Shown: positions 7,030 to 7,165 of the stretch, in pieces | Numbering within the stretch: the first letter of the stretch is position 1 | How the letters are laid out: every line of letters starts with the position of its first letter | Assembly: GCA_943331415.1 (NCBI GenBank) | Contig: CALQLM010000054.1 | Location: forward strand, 1-7,165 | DNA from: Bifidobacterium breve | GTDB lineage: Bacteria; Actinomycetota; Actinomycetes; Mycobacteriales; Mycobacteriaceae | Reading direction: 5' to 3' | DNA length: 7,165 nucleotides | Position numbers and translations under genes: made by a program | The notes under the pieces: generated by a model | The model's input: only the letters and a program-made list of their open reading frames with translations | Told to the model about the DNA's origin: nothing | Database searches by the model: none

Positions 7030-7165
7030 GTGGCTCAGCAGGAGGACCCTGAGGATTTCATCGCGCCCGCGGCAAATCGGGTGCGCGCGGGGACGTTGCT
7101 GCTTGCCAGCACCGACTTGATGGAACCCACATTCCGGCGCAGCGTTATCTACGTCGTTGAGCACA
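7030..7165 (+). CDS. YqgE/AlgH (UPF0301) family protein (Rv0038-like), 5' part only
   Basis: The first 45 codons are visible before the window ends. An in-frame TGA at 7024-7026 leaves GTG 7030 as the first start, giving VAQQEDPEDF and then RVRAGTLLLASTDLMEP and FRRSVIYVVEH. The pattern G-x-LL-x-A-s-x-x-L-x-x-P-x-F-x-x-S-V-x-x-x-x-E-H is the N-terminal signature of the YqgE/AlgH (UPF0301) family, cytoplasmic proteins of roughly 190-200 residues whose biochemical function is not settled. AlgH in Pseudomonas was linked to alginate regulation, which does not transfer here. The gene is divergent from the MFS gene; 69 nt separate the two start codons. Confidence 0.88.
   Translation, partial: MAQQEDPEDFIAPAANRVRAGTLLLASTDLMEPTFRRSVIYVVEH

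Overview
The window reads as chromosomal DNA from a mycobacterium, most likely a fast-growing one (Mycobacterium/Mycolicibacterium). It is GC-rich, GTG starts are frequent, and the proteins closely resemble M. tuberculosis Rv3909, Rv3908 (MutT4), Rv3907c (PcnA), Rv3906c, Rv0036c, Rv0037c and Rv0038 as I remember them. No database search was possible, so the assignments rest on motifs and recalled family sequences. Coding density is very high. I see no rRNA, tRNA, CRISPR, insertion sequence, prophage or attachment site.

Left part (1-2779, minus strand): a two-gene unit reads leftward. mutT4 encodes a NUDIX hydrolase with an unusual Arg-rich, Pro/Ala-rich N-terminal extension. It overlaps by 4 nt (GTGA) an exported DUF6049-type protein (Rv3909-like) that runs off the left edge. 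In other actinobacteria the gene for the lipid II flippase MurJ usually follows, but it lies outside this window.

Centre (2866-4877, plus strand): pcnA, encoding the CCA-adding tRNA nucleotidyltransferase, is divergent from mutT4 across an 86-nt spacer. It is followed 41 nt later by a 172-aa, extremely Asp-rich protein built from nine DxDxDG calcium-loop-like repeats (Rv3906c-like).

Right part (4902-7165): a minus-strand pair, an MFS transporter then a TIGR03084 / mycothiol-dependent maleylpyruvate isomerase-fold protein (10-nt gap), converges on the Asp-rich gene. Divergent from the transporter, the first 45 codons of a YqgE/AlgH (UPF0301) gene run off the right edge.

Two themes stand out. 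First, the window joins genes that in M. tuberculosis lie on opposite sides of oriC (Rv3906c-Rv3909 and Rv0036c-Rv0038). Second, all four promoter-proximal genes (mutT4, pcnA, MFS, yqgE-like) start at a GTG with no Shine-Dalgarno sequence and have a -10-like hexamer 6-8 nt upstream, the arrangement expected for leaderless mRNAs. I do not see a clearly new defence or mobile system. The least understood element is the Asp-rich repeat protein.
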